Source: Linnemannia elongata
Taxonomy: Eukaryota; Mortierellomycota; Mortierellomycetes; Mortierellales; Mortierellaceae
Reading direction: 5' to 3'
DNA: 64,000 nucleotides
Assembly (NCBI GenBank): GCA_036320915.1
Contig: JAXBDG010000004.1
Coordinates: forward strand, 2,294,001 to 2,358,000
The translations under genes were made by a program, and so were the position numbers. The notes beneath the pieces were generated by a model. It made no database searches, was not told where the DNA came from, and saw nothing but the letters and a program-made list of their open reading frames with translations. Of this stretch, positions 46,658 through 58,928 are shown piece by piece (the first letter of the stretch is position 1; each line of letters begins with the position of its first letter).

Positions 46658-49600
46658 GTGACCAGCAGCAGGTCCTAATGTCCTATGGGTTGTTTCGTTG
46701 ACTGATGGCAGGAATACGATCAGGTTGGTGTTCGTGTGCAAGAAGAGAGAGGGAGGGGGAAAAAAAAGGAAAAAGGAGAAGCGTTCGTCTTTTTGCTTTA
46801 GTGAATTAAAGAAGGGAATGGATGGGGAATTAGGAAAAGAAGAGGGAAGACGACAAAGGAAGGAATGGAGATGATCAGGTGAAAGAAACGAAAAGGTGAA
46901 AGAGTGGTGTTATTGGAAGAAGAAAGAGCGTAGTGTGTGTGTGATGTGTGAGATATGTGGATGTGTAAGGGATGTAATGTTTGCAAGGGGATGTGGACGG
47001 ACAAGGGACAACAGACAAACACAAAGGCGGACGGGAAGGGAGACAAAGGACATGCACGCACCCATTGAGGGAACGGACGGTTTTTTATTATTTTTTTTGC
47101 TCGTACATATAGCTCAGACAAGCTAGCTCCCGTTATTAACACCTCTTACTCTTCGCAAAGACAAACAGCATTTGCAAACGAAAACAAGGAGAACAAAAGG
47201 AAGGTGGGAACATCTCATTCTCCATTTACAAATGAATGAAATCATCTCTGGGTATACTACTCTCTTGAAGACGTGAACAACCAGGAAAGGGAATAAGGAA
47301 CGGTAGGCAACAATTTACGGACTAGCATACTTGAACAGGGGTTGGGCCATTTAACCATTGGGCATTTTGACAGGTCCGACGATCGGCGCCAAGAAGACGG
47401 AGAGATGGTGCCACTGGATACCAATGGATACCACTGAGCTGGACTCAACGACTTGGACTCGATTGATCAAAAAACTGGGGTTCAAAAATGAACAAACAAG
47501 GGGAGGGCTAAGTTGGCTGGTCGGCGAATTATTCCCGATCCGTGCTTCTTTGTGTTCACGCCTTCTCTTCTCCACAAACAAGAGTTGATCCGATCCCCCT
47601 TTTATGGTCATTATCATTGTAGTAAGCGCGCTCCACCATGATTCCTTTTGTTCCCGTCTACGAATCCTAGGTTGGAGGTTGCTCCCCGCCGCTCTTGGTA
47701 ACTATAAACGTGCTCAGCAGGCAGCAAGATCAAATGAAGGCAAGACCTTCTTAACGGACGCCATCGGAAAACTCCGAGAAGAGAAAGGGTCAAATGAAAA
47801 GAGTCCCGTAGGTTGCGCCGAAAACAAGGCTGACCCCAAAAAGAAAATAGATAGTTGCCCAATCACACTGTCAGATAAAGAAACCACAAAAGAAGATGAA
47901 GAAAGAAGAGCAGCAAAGATGTGTCTCTTCAATGAAGTATTACGGCAGCAAGCTGTCAGAGCTTGTTGATAAAAATAAGAGAGGATCGCTGTCTAAGATA
48001 GGTTGTTTGTCTGAGAAAAAAATATGGTATCTGAATGGGAATGGGTTTGATTGATAACACTGTCCTCTCACGTCCGACTGAGCTGAGGATCAGGAGAGAA
48101 ACAGCTGATCATATCATTCTCGACAGTGGGCGGCGAAGTCAAGGTGGCAACGGTCCTTCTAGAGACTGTTATCAGCTTGATGCTGCTCGCCATACGAATG
48201 TGGAGTGGGATTGCCGACTGCAAGATCTCTCAGTACGGCTCTTAGAGACAATGTGTTAGTAATCCATACCAATGCACAGCGAGATATGACCCATCAGAGT
48301 GTATCACCTCCACACAAAGCGATAACAACACTTTTGAGGTGCGCTCTTTGAACTCCCAACCATGAGCATCTCTGAGTCGCAAAAAACGACAGTACCTAAA
48401 CGCGTGGGTAGAGGAGACTAAAAAGAACAAAAACCCATTCCGGTGGCCCGATGAACCAGTCAAAGGAATTTACATCCAAGTGTTTGATAAACGGAGTTTT
48501 TTTGTTTCTTATTTCTTTGCTGTCTGGGGGAAAATGAAAAGGAGTAGCGCTTGAAAATGTCAACAAAGAACAACAAAGCGCAGTTGTTCGGAGAACAAAG
48601 AGGGGAATGTCTGGTTGAGTAATATCAAGGCCGTAAAAAAGGACCTGAGTTTTCGTGGGCGTACAGATCTGACAGTTGTGATATGCAGGAGGAAGGATGC
48701 TTGAACATGGACCAATTAGTCCGATTGCTCTCTTTTTTTTTTTTGCTCTGCATATGGGTATGTTATTTGAGCACACAGACCACTCCGGACAACAATCGAA
48801 GCGCAGATCAAGGAAGTCTTCTATCAATAAAAAAGAAAAGAAAGAAAAAAAAAGACAAAGCATTAGCTAAATGCGAATGGCAGAAGGCAAGGGTCTAGAT
48901 GGGTATGGGGGAAAGGACAAGCAGACCCAATATCTTGTTTGCTATTGGTCATCCTTAGGCCACCTCCTTTCAGTCCATGGATAAACCTCTTCGTTGCATT
49001 GTTAGTTCGGTACTTCCCAAAAGTTGAAACGCGTCTCGTTTTAATCACAAAAGTAGGGGGTAACTGTCGAGCGAAAGGATGAGAAAAGTAGAAGAGGGTG
49101 TAAACGCGATTTGAAAAAGTAAAGATCTGGATTTTTATTTTCTTTTTTTCAGCTCTCACGATTTGCTGCGTTGCTGTTGGAGGAAGGTCATCCTTCGCTC
49201 CCATTGAACAGTTTTTTTTTCTCTCTTCTTTCATTTTTCTCTCTTCTGTGTTCTCCTGCATGATTGTGAGGTTAAGCCAATTAAGAGTTAGAGGTACTTG
49301 TAATGGACAGAAACGAGTACCTTTGCAGCCCTCTTTTGATTGCCAGAGGGATACGTTCACCAGAAAAGAGAAGTGAAAGTAATGACAGTGCACATTGCCT
49401 GTTTGTTCATCTAGCCCGACAGCTCAATTGCTTTGGCGAGCACGCCTATTTCTCTTTCTTCAATTGAAAGATCCCTCTACCCTCGTTTTTCGAGAAATGG
49501 AATAGGAGCCCAACATGGTAAATAGCGCAGATGGCTATGTTTCTGGACGGAGCTCTTTACATGGATGGGAGCATTTATTTTCTAACTAAAACCAACTAAT

Positions 49601-50918
49601 TACAAAGGAGCGAACGTTCATTGCCCATTGAATTGAGAGAGTGATGGGTCAAGTCTGAAGTCTAATGCTAGAAAGTTAACAAGGAGGGAACGAAGGGAGG
49701 TAGGTTGAATATCTGTAGTGCAGAAAGGGGAAGAGGGCCTACTTTGTTTTTGGTGGCCAGATGTAAGACGCGACCAAGTTTCGGAATGGCCTTAAGGTGC
49801 TTAATCGATGCCGCTTCTCCTCACTCGTTTTGACCCTTTTTCCTTTCCCTCCTTCTTTCTAGCCCTCTCAGCCAGAACGAGTGGTTTGTGTCTGTGGCCG
49901 CCCAATCTCAACAGAAAAAAAAAAAGTCCTTTTTGCACCGGTACAGAGTCAGTCAGGTAAGTTCAGTCAGGTTTAGGCAGGGACGAGAGATTTACCCGAC
50001 CGAAAATAAACTACAGTTCAATTGGTACCGTCTTGCTGGCTTATTCTATTCTCAGGTTGATGATGGTAATAGGCGATTCTCAAACATCTTCCTATTACAC
50101 GACTGGCTCGCTATTACCTGCGTTTGCTAAACGGCAGCTAAGAAGAGGGAGGAGGAAGAAGCGGAAAGGAAAAAAAAATGGTAGGGAGCAGGCAAACATG
50201 GCGGCCCATTCGCTAAGGTTCACCCTGGAATTATTGGTTTTTCTTCTCTCCCTCTCATCGTTAAATGAGATTGCCCTTTTGTTCGCCTGGGTAGTGCAGT
50301 GAGGTTTATCTTTTTATTCACTCAGTCGTTCATTCATTTTGCGGGATTATCGTTCACCAATGACATTGGTATGGTGATACACACACGTTTTGTCGGACAC
50401 CGTGCGAGGCGACAACAACGATGAGTAATTAACAATGAAATGAAAAGGTGAATCTGCAACAGAATCCATCCAAGGTGGTTTTCTTTGCTTCCAGAGTACA
50501 TTGGCATAAAGGCAAGACGGATTTTTTGTCTTCTTAATCTATGACAAGGGTACCGTACCCTGCTTGTTTTCTGTCATCCAAAGGAAGGGGATCGACAATG
50601 AGGCTACGTAGCTCTTTATTGTAGCTAGTCGTTTTGGACTTGTATCCCTTGGACGCTAGTGCTACATTAGTAATAGGCTATCGGAGTGCGAGAGACAAAA
50701 ACGAGGAGAAAGCAAGGTACAGGAGCGCTACTCTTAAGGCTTGTAATTCAGCGACAATGAGGATCATACTTGCGAGAACAATGAACAAAAATCGGTATTT
50801 ACGACGACGAGGTACTTGGGCAATTGGACACGGTTTCGCGTCATGTTAGCAAGCAAATGTAGGTTGTCATTCACCATTGACGAGCAAAACAAAGTTTGTT
50901 TAGGTAAGAGGGAAACCT

Positions 50919-51036
<118 letters not shown>

Positions 51037-51807
51037 TAGAAAAAGAGAGTTCTTGTGGCACATCATTCCAGCTCTGTCAAAAAGGTAAAGGTACTAACCC
51101 GAAGTCCATGCGGTACTCTGTGTCTATTGAAATGGTCGATGTACCTGCTGCAAGCACAGAAATGTGCGAGACAAGAACTGAGTGACCGAGCGAGCGTGTG
51201 AGCGAATGAGTCTAGCCTTGATACACATACGCACACATGATGGAGGTAACATGGGAGAGAGGAGAGTAAGTGGTGAATGTTCGAGGGGTTCAACCAAAAA
51301 CAAAGCAGAGCAGTGCAAAGCTGTAACTGTCGAGATTCAACGTCAAGAATAGGACGGAAGTGCTCATGGAACAGAGCGAGCCAAGAGAAAAAAAGGGGGG
51401 GCGGGCGGGGGTGTTGAAAGTAGAAAGACAGCGCAGACGAACTTAGGACGAGCTCAATTGAATCTCGTCATTCACTACACTATTCAACAAAGCGAGGAGG
51501 AGACGAAGTGAGTCCGTTCGCTCACTTGTATGAACGAGATGGTATGGTGCTTGCTTGTTATTTTACCTGTGTGTGTTTCTGAGCAGGAGGAACATGGGGC
51601 GTGGCGGTTCACCCACTCACCCGCTCTATATACTAGAGGATGATGAACAGACACCAACACCACCAAGAACAGCCTGTCTTCCCGAGCCTTCTTTTTTTTT
51701 TTTTTTTTTTTTTCTCAAATCAATGTAGATACGATACGATACGATGCAATACAAATAATCCAAGACCAGTCGATCGCCTGCCTCTCTCTTGATCCACGGC
51801 TGCTTTT

Positions 51808-51899
51808 TGACTTGACTGACTAAAATGAACTTAAATGACTGAGCTGTGAATTGTGAACTGACTGGCTGTTTGACTGACTTACTTTTTGACTGACTTGTA
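51808..51899. repeat. Cluster of TGACT / TGACTGACT units
   Basis: About nine copies of TGACT in 90 bases, several as TGACTGACT, roughly 480-570 bases upstream of the F-box start. TGACT is half of the Gcn4/AP-1 site, but spacing is irregular and this may be only a degenerate tetranucleotide repeat. Confidence 0.6.
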
Positions 51900-52058
51900 T
51901 TGAAAAAGAGACAAGGGAAATATGTTCAAGAGCAAGGTTCAACTGAAAACTCCCTTTTTTTCTCTCTTGGTTGTTGCTAATTGAAACACGCGCTCATCGT
52001 CTCTCCCTCTTCCATTGTTTTTGTTTGTTTGTTTGTTAAGCAGGGCACCTTTGCTGGT

Positions 52059-52066
52059 TATAAAAA
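52059..52066 (+). promoter_or_regulatory. TATA box of the F-box gene
   Basis: TATAAAAA 312-319 bases upstream of the F-box start codon, immediately followed by a long C/T-rich leader, which is the promoter layout seen at other genes in this window. Confidence 0.5.
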
Positions 52067-52377
52067 GGACGACCATTCCCCCTCCTTTTTTTTTGGTTGT
52101 TTTATTTCCTCTTCTTTGACTTTACTTTTTTATCCTCTGCTACTTTAACTCCTTCCTCGCCCCTCTCTACTTCAACTTTGTACCTTCTTACTTCCCTCTC
52201 TCATACTTTACATTAACCTTCCTTCGATATCATTATCTTTTCTCTCTGTGCATACCTCTCTCCTGCCCCTGCTCTCCATCCTCTTGTCCAATCCAATAAG
52301 CAACACCGACAGACGTTCACTCCCCTCCACCCCTTCCCACGCCCACTCTTTCCTCCTCGCATACATAACCAGCAACA

Positions 52378-54412
52378 ATGATTACCTCCTCTCCTTTCAC
52401 TTTTACTTCAACTTCTATGGATATGGATATCATGGCCTCTGTCCCTGTGGCTAAGCCCATGCCTGATGTACCCGAGAACATTTGGCTCGATATCTTTGGC
52501 TATCTGACCCTCGAAGAAAAGTTCAAAGTCTCCAGGTATGCTTTCTCTTCTTCCCCTCTTCCTTCTTTGTTCGGTTCTTTCCCTCCCCTCAGAAATACCA
52601 TTCTTCATAGGAGACAGGCAGCCTGGACTCCCTTTTTCTTGTCGATCGCACTGGCCTTCCACCCCAGTTCCATTCAATCTCTCGTTTTCTCTTCCCATCT
52701 TCTTCTCATCCTTCCTTCCTCTTCCTTCCTCCCGTCTCTCTCCCCCCTCCGTTTTTCTCGGCGCAGTTCCACCCAGAGTTCAATTCAGTCTTGCTGGTGT
52801 CAGTCATCTTTCCCCTCCCATTTAAACCTCATCGAAACGTCAACGGCTTTTTTTTTAGTGTCTTTCAATCCAGTCACCTGGGAAACAGAGACTAGAAGCA
52901 AAACAAAAGCGACGGAAAAGGCATTTGTTTCTGAAGTTGAAAAGAGTGAAGCACCCGTTTTGTGTAAATCTGAACCTGAACCTGAGTCGACCCCCACTCT
53001 CCTTCCAGTAAAATGACCATTGATCACATAGCCCACAGTAGTATCGGGTATTATTCTTGTGTCAATGGTTCAAAGTCTAACCCCAACATATCCTTTCATC
53101 TCTCTTCCTTTCCTTCCATCTCGGCGACTTTATGTCTTGCTTTCCTGTATCATCATACCTACATAATAGCACTTGTCGCACATGGCATCGCATCCTCGCC
53201 GACCCTTCGCTCTATACCCACATCACCCTGGACGACATGGAATTCAACACACTCGTCGCTTGTCTCCAGCAGCTCTGCCATCTCGCCCCCAGGATCCGAT
53301 CCCTCCGAATCTCCAACTGCCACTCATCCTTCATCTCCAAGACGACCGTCCCTGTCCAGAACACGTCTATCATGCATCATTTCCCTCAACAGCCCGGTAT
53401 GCACTCGCTCTACACTCACATTACTTCCTTCACCCTCCCCCGTCGACGAGAAGAGTACCGCAAGTTGGGCTTTACTCTCCACCAAGACTTTTCTCGAGCA
53501 CTCGTTGTCCTCATGGAGCAGAGCCAGGAGTCGATCAAGTGTCTTGAGATCCAGGATAATTTCTTGGACCTCGAGATGACAGAGTTGATCTTCTGCATAG
53601 TCCGCTATGGTCGCCACCTTGAGCACCTTCTTTATGATGCCAACAAGGATGGTGGCTTTGTCGCCCCTGAGGTTGTCTCGGCCATCACTGCTGCTTGCCC
53701 CAACATCAAGAGCTTCCGGGGTCATCATGCCATCTCGGACACTGTTCTCCGTCGCATGATGACCGGTTGGGAGGACCTGACTTCCGTCACCCTCGCCCCT
53801 TACCAGTCCCCATCCATGGGCACTAAAGAGGTTAGTCTCGAGGGTCTCTGGTCCCTTCTCGAATGCGGCAAGGTTGAGACTCTTGAGCTCCTTGACCTCA
53901 GCTGCATCTCCAACGAGAACGTCCGCAATATGATGCTGAGGGTCAAGCACCTCCAAGCAACCGGATTCGAGCACCCTACTAGCCCAAACCCTGCCGCCGA
54001 CCACCCCTTCTCCCACCTCGCCTCCCGCTTCCCTTCCCTCTCCTCCTCTTTCTCCCAAAAACCAGCCTCACGGTTACTTCCCGGTGCCTCCGTCCGCCAT
54101 CTCACATTGACAAAATACACCTCTACCCCTCTGACCCTCCCCGGTTTTGGCGCTCTCCTCAAACTGTTCCCCAACCTTGAGACCCTGAAGTTCACCACCA
54201 ACTTCTTCACCTACGACCATCAGTTCCAAGGCTTGACAAGGGAGATCTATGAAGAAGAGATCTTGATGGTTGAGAGGATGATCCGTGGCGAGATGTCTGA
54301 CCGGTGGTCATCCACGGACCCTTCTGCTGCGACTAGTTGGTCTGCAGACTGGCATGCCCCCGTTACTGAGGAGCAACGCCTCCGTGCTGGAATGATGCGT
54401 CCTGCTTACTAA
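52378..54412 (+). CDS. F-box protein with leucine-rich C-terminal part
   Basis: Likely substrate receptor of an SCF ubiquitin ligase. Exons 52378-52535 and 53170-54412 join as AG|C, giving 466 residues. The F-box is at about 31-70: PDVPENIWLDIFGYLTLEEK, then across the intron STCRTWHRILADPSLY. The rest has weak leucine-rich-repeat character: LAPRIRSLRISNC, SIKCLEIQDNFLDLEM, NIKSFRGH, VETLELLDLSC, ASVRHLTLTKY and NLETLKFTTNFF at roughly repeat-like spacing. The 634-base intron is long here. The start at 52378 has ACAATGA context; other in-frame Met codons at 52417 and 52432 would keep the F-box. AATAAA at 54544-54549. The substrate is unknown. Confidence 0.88.
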
Positions 54413-55566
54413 ATTGCGCTCGTCCCTCTAGTTTATCTGTCCCCTTTAACCCATTCTACCTATACCACGTTCTCACTCTTGCAAAAACAACCCCACCTTC
54501 CACTCCACATACCTAATTTGCGAAACACCCTCTTCTGTTGTATAATAAAGCTTGTTCTTGTTCTTTTTCTGTTTATTCTACGGTCTCTCCAGATGTGCGT
54601 CGATCATGTCTACCGATCACTCTCATGGCTGCTGGGTATTGGAGACTGGGTGCGGGTCCAAATCCAAGATAGAAGAAGTAGAGGGAAGGTTTATAGTATG
54701 TTTGATCTCACCGAGAGTCTTGTATCCACAGAAGAACTCGCTTCACTCCGCCCCCCCCCTCCCGATTGATCGACTAAGATCGTAAAAAACGTGTCAAGTC
54801 AGTGGAGTGGGTGGTGTAGAAAGGTTCCATGTCTGCGCACGTATTTTGGTTGCCACCCTTTTACCGTGGACAATGACTCTCGGAAGTTGAAGTTCAGCCT
54901 AAAAGTAACATTGCCTTTCTTCCATTCTCTCTGTCATAATAAAATCCCTCTTACAGTTCTGCGGCCCTTCTGCTTGAAACTTGTGCAGCTTAGCGAGAAG
55001 TAAAAGAGGGTACGAAACAAACAATTTAAGGCGTTTCAGTCCCCAGCCAAGGCCAGTCCCCGCCACACATCGTCATCTTGCATCTCTTTTACACCTTGTC
55101 TCGGTTTGTCATTTACTCTTTACCTTACTATGTTGCCTTTATTCATTTTTTTTTTTTTTTTTTTTTTTTACAAAAACGACATAGATCGGGGAACTGTCAA
55201 AGAACAGCCAAGATCGTCGGGTCTATTTCTCTTCAAATGACGATTCTTGAACGATGGAAAGAAACGAGAACGAGGTGGGTGCACAGACCAGCTCTTCAAC
55301 TTCCTTCAATAACCACTGCCACCTTTCCTTCCTCAAATTGTCATAGATCCCGCACAAAGATAAATAGGTGATATCGACTTGGCTAATCACTGTTGTCATA
55401 ATGACTTTTTTTATTCAAGGCTGAGTGAGGTTAAAGGACCTGAGCTAAGAAAGAAGGCCAGTTTATCATTCCATTCCCCACCTCCTTTCACCACGTCATT
55501 CTGATCTTCTTCACCCACTGACCCCGCCTGACCTGGATGAGATATGTGGGTGCGCCATTAAGCTTT
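54413..55566. other. Convergent intergenic region
   Basis: 3' flanks of the F-box and RMD1-family genes. AATAAA at 54544-54549. A T run of about 23 lies at 55147-55169. No gene seen. Confidence 0.6.
54544..54549 (+). terminator. Candidate polyadenylation signal for the F-box gene
   Basis: AATAAA 132 bases after the stop codon at 54412. Confidence 0.5.
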
Positions 55567-58054
55567 CTAGAATAGTGGTTCAGCTCCATCCGATCCAAAA
55601 TGGCTCAGATACTTGACAACAATCTCGCCTAAAAAGATCAAAGAAACAAAGACAAGGGGACGGTCAGACCTTCCATCGTTCCATCGTCTAACCCTTCTGC
55701 TAATCCTAATCCCGAAATCCACAAACTCAAACACACAAACACACAAAACATCATGGATGATGAGTTTTTCTTACCGGCAGCGACAATCACAGCAATGACA
55801 ATGAGGATGATAATGATCCAGGTAATGTAATTCATGTTGTTTGACGCCAGGTCGTCTCGGAGCATCGTCAGCAGATCGGAAATGACCAGGCATCGATCAC
55901 TCAACACCTTGGCTCGCTGACCAATCTCAAGGTATCCTCGGATAGCATCGTACAATGGCTGCAACTCGGGCTCGGACCAGAAAATCTCGGGCGTGTCTAA
56001 TACGTTAAATAGTAAAAATGTAAGTAAGCGATCGATATTTAACTGGTTAAAGCGGTTTGTGTGCTCCCTCATTAAATCCTCATCCAATGCATCCTGTGAT
56101 ATCCATGGCGCACTTACCGAGGACATTAGATACGAGATCCACGTTCATGCGGAGCTGGAAGAGATGTCCTGAAATCCTGGTGATCTGTGGCCGAGAATAG
56201 TTCAGTTTTCCCGTTTGCGCCAGTCGAATAGGGATAATCTTGGTGTCGTCGATAGTGTCGTCCATCTGGCACTCGTATAACGCCAGCTTGACAGACTGTG
56301 AGATGGCGTGGGCTATCGTCAACTTGATCATATGGTTGCCTCCTCTCAATGTAATCCTAAATGAGAAGCGAGCAAATAACGCCCAAGTTTCAGCATAAGT
56401 ACTCGGTGGTAGCACTGCCCAGAAGAAGAGAGCAGTGTCATAGAGAACACAGTAGTACAGTTTCATAAAGGACAAATCGCATGAATTAAGGCAGCAAAAG
56501 ATCCTTACATGTCGTTGTAAATTCTGGGTGTAGAGTATCCTGCATACTCAAAATGGAACTCTTCTGTCTGGACATCGTCTGGGATCAGTCTCTTGCTCTC
56601 AAATTGCGCAAGGTCGTCCAAGATCCATGCTTCTTGCTCGACCGTAAAGTTCCAAAACACAGTGACACCATAGTCAAAGAAAAAGACTTCTCCTCCCATA
56701 AACGGCGCAATGGCCGCATGCTGTTGAGTAGGCGTAAACATCGTCTCGCCACTGCTTCCAGTTCCAATTTCCTCCCCTGCAACACCCACACCAATATCTG
56801 TCTGGCCAGCGTCTGAAAAGTAGTCCTGCTGGTGATCGTGGGCAGAGCTAGTCGATATATTCTGATCCGTCATTGTCAAGCCACTGTCGTCCTGATTGTG
56901 ACGACTGGCACGACTTCCTGCACGACGACGGTTCTTAAGACGTTTGCTTCCAATACTTGCGCTCCCAGAGGCAATCGCATCGGCTTGGTCCTGTAGTTCT
57001 TGGTGGAACTCCTCATTGGTCAAGTCACGCCCACTACTTGACCGCCTGAAAGCAGCCTCAGCCTCGTTACTGTCACGCTCCAGAGACCGAGAGTAGTCGC
57101 CTCCAGTGTTGTCCTCGTACTGTTCCAACTGCTTATCCAAGACTGAGCCTCCTCCCGGTGAACGGATTGGTGGTGCTGACATGTATCGTGTGGTCTTTCC
57201 GGGGACGAGTGGGAAGTGGTAAGCGGCATACAGAGCCTCATCGTACAAGCGAGGGTAGACACCGTGGTTGGCCTTCAGGTAAACAGAGAGCTTCTTGATA
57301 TCGTATCCTTCCGCTGTGCAATAGGCCACCACTCTAAATTAAAGAAGGATAAACAAAAAAAAAAACTTCGTTAGGCATTGGAAAGGAAGAATGGACGGTC
57401 CGTCCACGCTGGAATGTCCACACCTTGTTTTCGTCCTTAAGGTATGGTGTAACCATCTCTCTTGCTCCGTCCGATTTTATACCTTGCAAGGCCTTTGGCG
57501 TTTCTTTGCTCCTTCGTCAAGAGTTCCGAATGGGTTGGTGCACGTCCGTGAAGGCCCCGTCTCCTGCCTCTAAACTCGGTTTCGTCACGGAAGGGGTCCA
57601 TCAGCTGGTCCGAGAAGGGACCCTCTGGAAACTCGATATCATCCTCGTCTGCTTCTTCCTGATCCTCAGGAAGCATGACCAACTTTTGCGAGACTTTGGT
57701 GGTACGAAGAGGGACTTGCTTCTGCTTAGGAGTTCCAGGGCCGGGACTAGTATATCCATGCTGATAAGCCAGGGCGTTTGCTCCAGAGGTGTTGACCGTC
57801 ATTGGACTCGTGTTGATCGCGCCATAGGGTGTGTTGGCACCACTGGCGGGGTGAAAGGCGCGCTTTGCTCTGGAGGTCTCAGGAAACAGCTGACGCGGGT
57901 TAGGAAGAGGACTAGACGAGATAAACTGGATATGATTCTGGTGCTGGTAATGGTAGGGTGTGTTGGTGGCGGGTCGCTGCTGGCGTTGCTGTTGTTGGCG
58001 GCGCTGGAAGAGTGGCGACCGGGCATTGGGCGTCTGTTGCTGCTGGTCAGCCAT
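55567..58054 (-). CDS. RMD1/DUF155-family protein (sporulation-related, tail-anchored)
   Basis: Family of RMD1/RMD8 and YDR282C-like proteins (DUF155, PF02582), some of them mitochondrial inner-membrane factors, others needed for sporulation-related functions in yeast. Exons: complement 57483-58054, 56509-57333, 56118-56356, 55775-55996 and 55567-55628, in phase, giving 639 residues. Residues 1-185 are Gln/Ser/Pro-rich. DUF155 begins at about 189 (RVVAYCTAEGYDI) and is interrupted by a disordered insert (about 240-360) before FMGGEVFFFDYGVTVFWNF. Later family signatures are LTIAHAISQSVKLALYE, RISGHLFQLRMNV and DTPEIFWSEPELQPLYD. A hydrophobic segment at about 602-620 (WIIIILIVIAVIVAAG) near the C-terminus is usual for the family; the last 20 residues come from a 62-base exon. 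Start at 58054 (MADQQQQ) preferred over 58117. Confidence 0.93.
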
Positions 58055-58928
58055 GACGAATGTGAGCTGGCGTTCTGACCGAGGTGTGTGAAGTGTTGTT
58101 TCAAAGGAGGTATGCACGAGGCGGGTTCTTTGCTTAAAGAAGGGTATGAAGGGAAATCGATGGGTGCGAGGAGTGGAGTGGAATGTGTGATGAGGAGGAA
58201 GGGAAAGGTAAGAAGGGCAGAGACATAGGGATATAAGCGAGCCAAAAGGTAAAAAAAAAACCTTGCTGTCGGGGTATTCTGCACTGCATGCAAAAAAAAA
58301 AAAAAAAAAAAATGACGTCGAGTTGGAAAAAAAGTATTCTGTGGCTTAGTTTAGGAGGGAAGCAGCAGCCAAGTGGATTCTTTCGTACCAGGCCCGTGCA
58401 TCCTCTTTCAATCCACGGAAGAGCATCGATTAGCGCTGTACGACACTCAGGAAGGGAGCCCGATCTTTGTTAAGACGGAGACGGCTTTCTTACACTTTTC
58501 ACCGATGGTTGCTTAGGAGGCATGGTTTAGTGTTATGTCTTCCGGCTTCATCTTTACCTCGCCGCCGAGAGGGGTAACATTCACGCATTTTACATACAAG
58601 ATCCTCAAAAAGTATCTGGTAGGGGGGAACGCTTTGTTCGACCGAGACATGCTGGTTTTCACGGACCGGATTCGCTGTTTTTGTCTGGATCAGTTTGTCG
58701 CTCATTGCCTCTAACGTTTTTCTTTATCTTCTGTCTTCGGGTGCATTTTTATTACTGGGGACGCACACCTTTGAGCTTTACCTTTTTCTCTCCAATTCAT
58801 TTCTCTCAAGTTCCTTCTCATACCCTGGTTCATTATAAACAAATCAAGTCAAACTCGTCAACAACGTCAACAACGTCCCAATCAACATCTGTACTCTTCT
58901 TCGACTTCATGAGCAGCTCATAGAGGGG
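58055..58928. other. Divergent intergenic region
   Basis: Shared promoter space of the RMD1-family gene (-) and the class C receptor (+). The first 200 bases are purine-rich on the plus strand (leader of the minus gene); an 18-base or longer A run lies at 58291-58311. No other gene seen. Confidence 0.6.

Noticed and set aside
48396..49393. Minus-strand open frames of 155 and 176 codons in the gene-poor region
   Set aside because: Their products have no recognisable domain, contain poly-Lys or poly-Phe from homopolymers, and lack a start or splice context; chance frames are more likely.
53132..53170. ATG at 53132 as the start of the F-box gene
   Set aside because: It lies in the intron; splicing from 52535 to 53170 restores a complete F-box motif, which the later start would lose.
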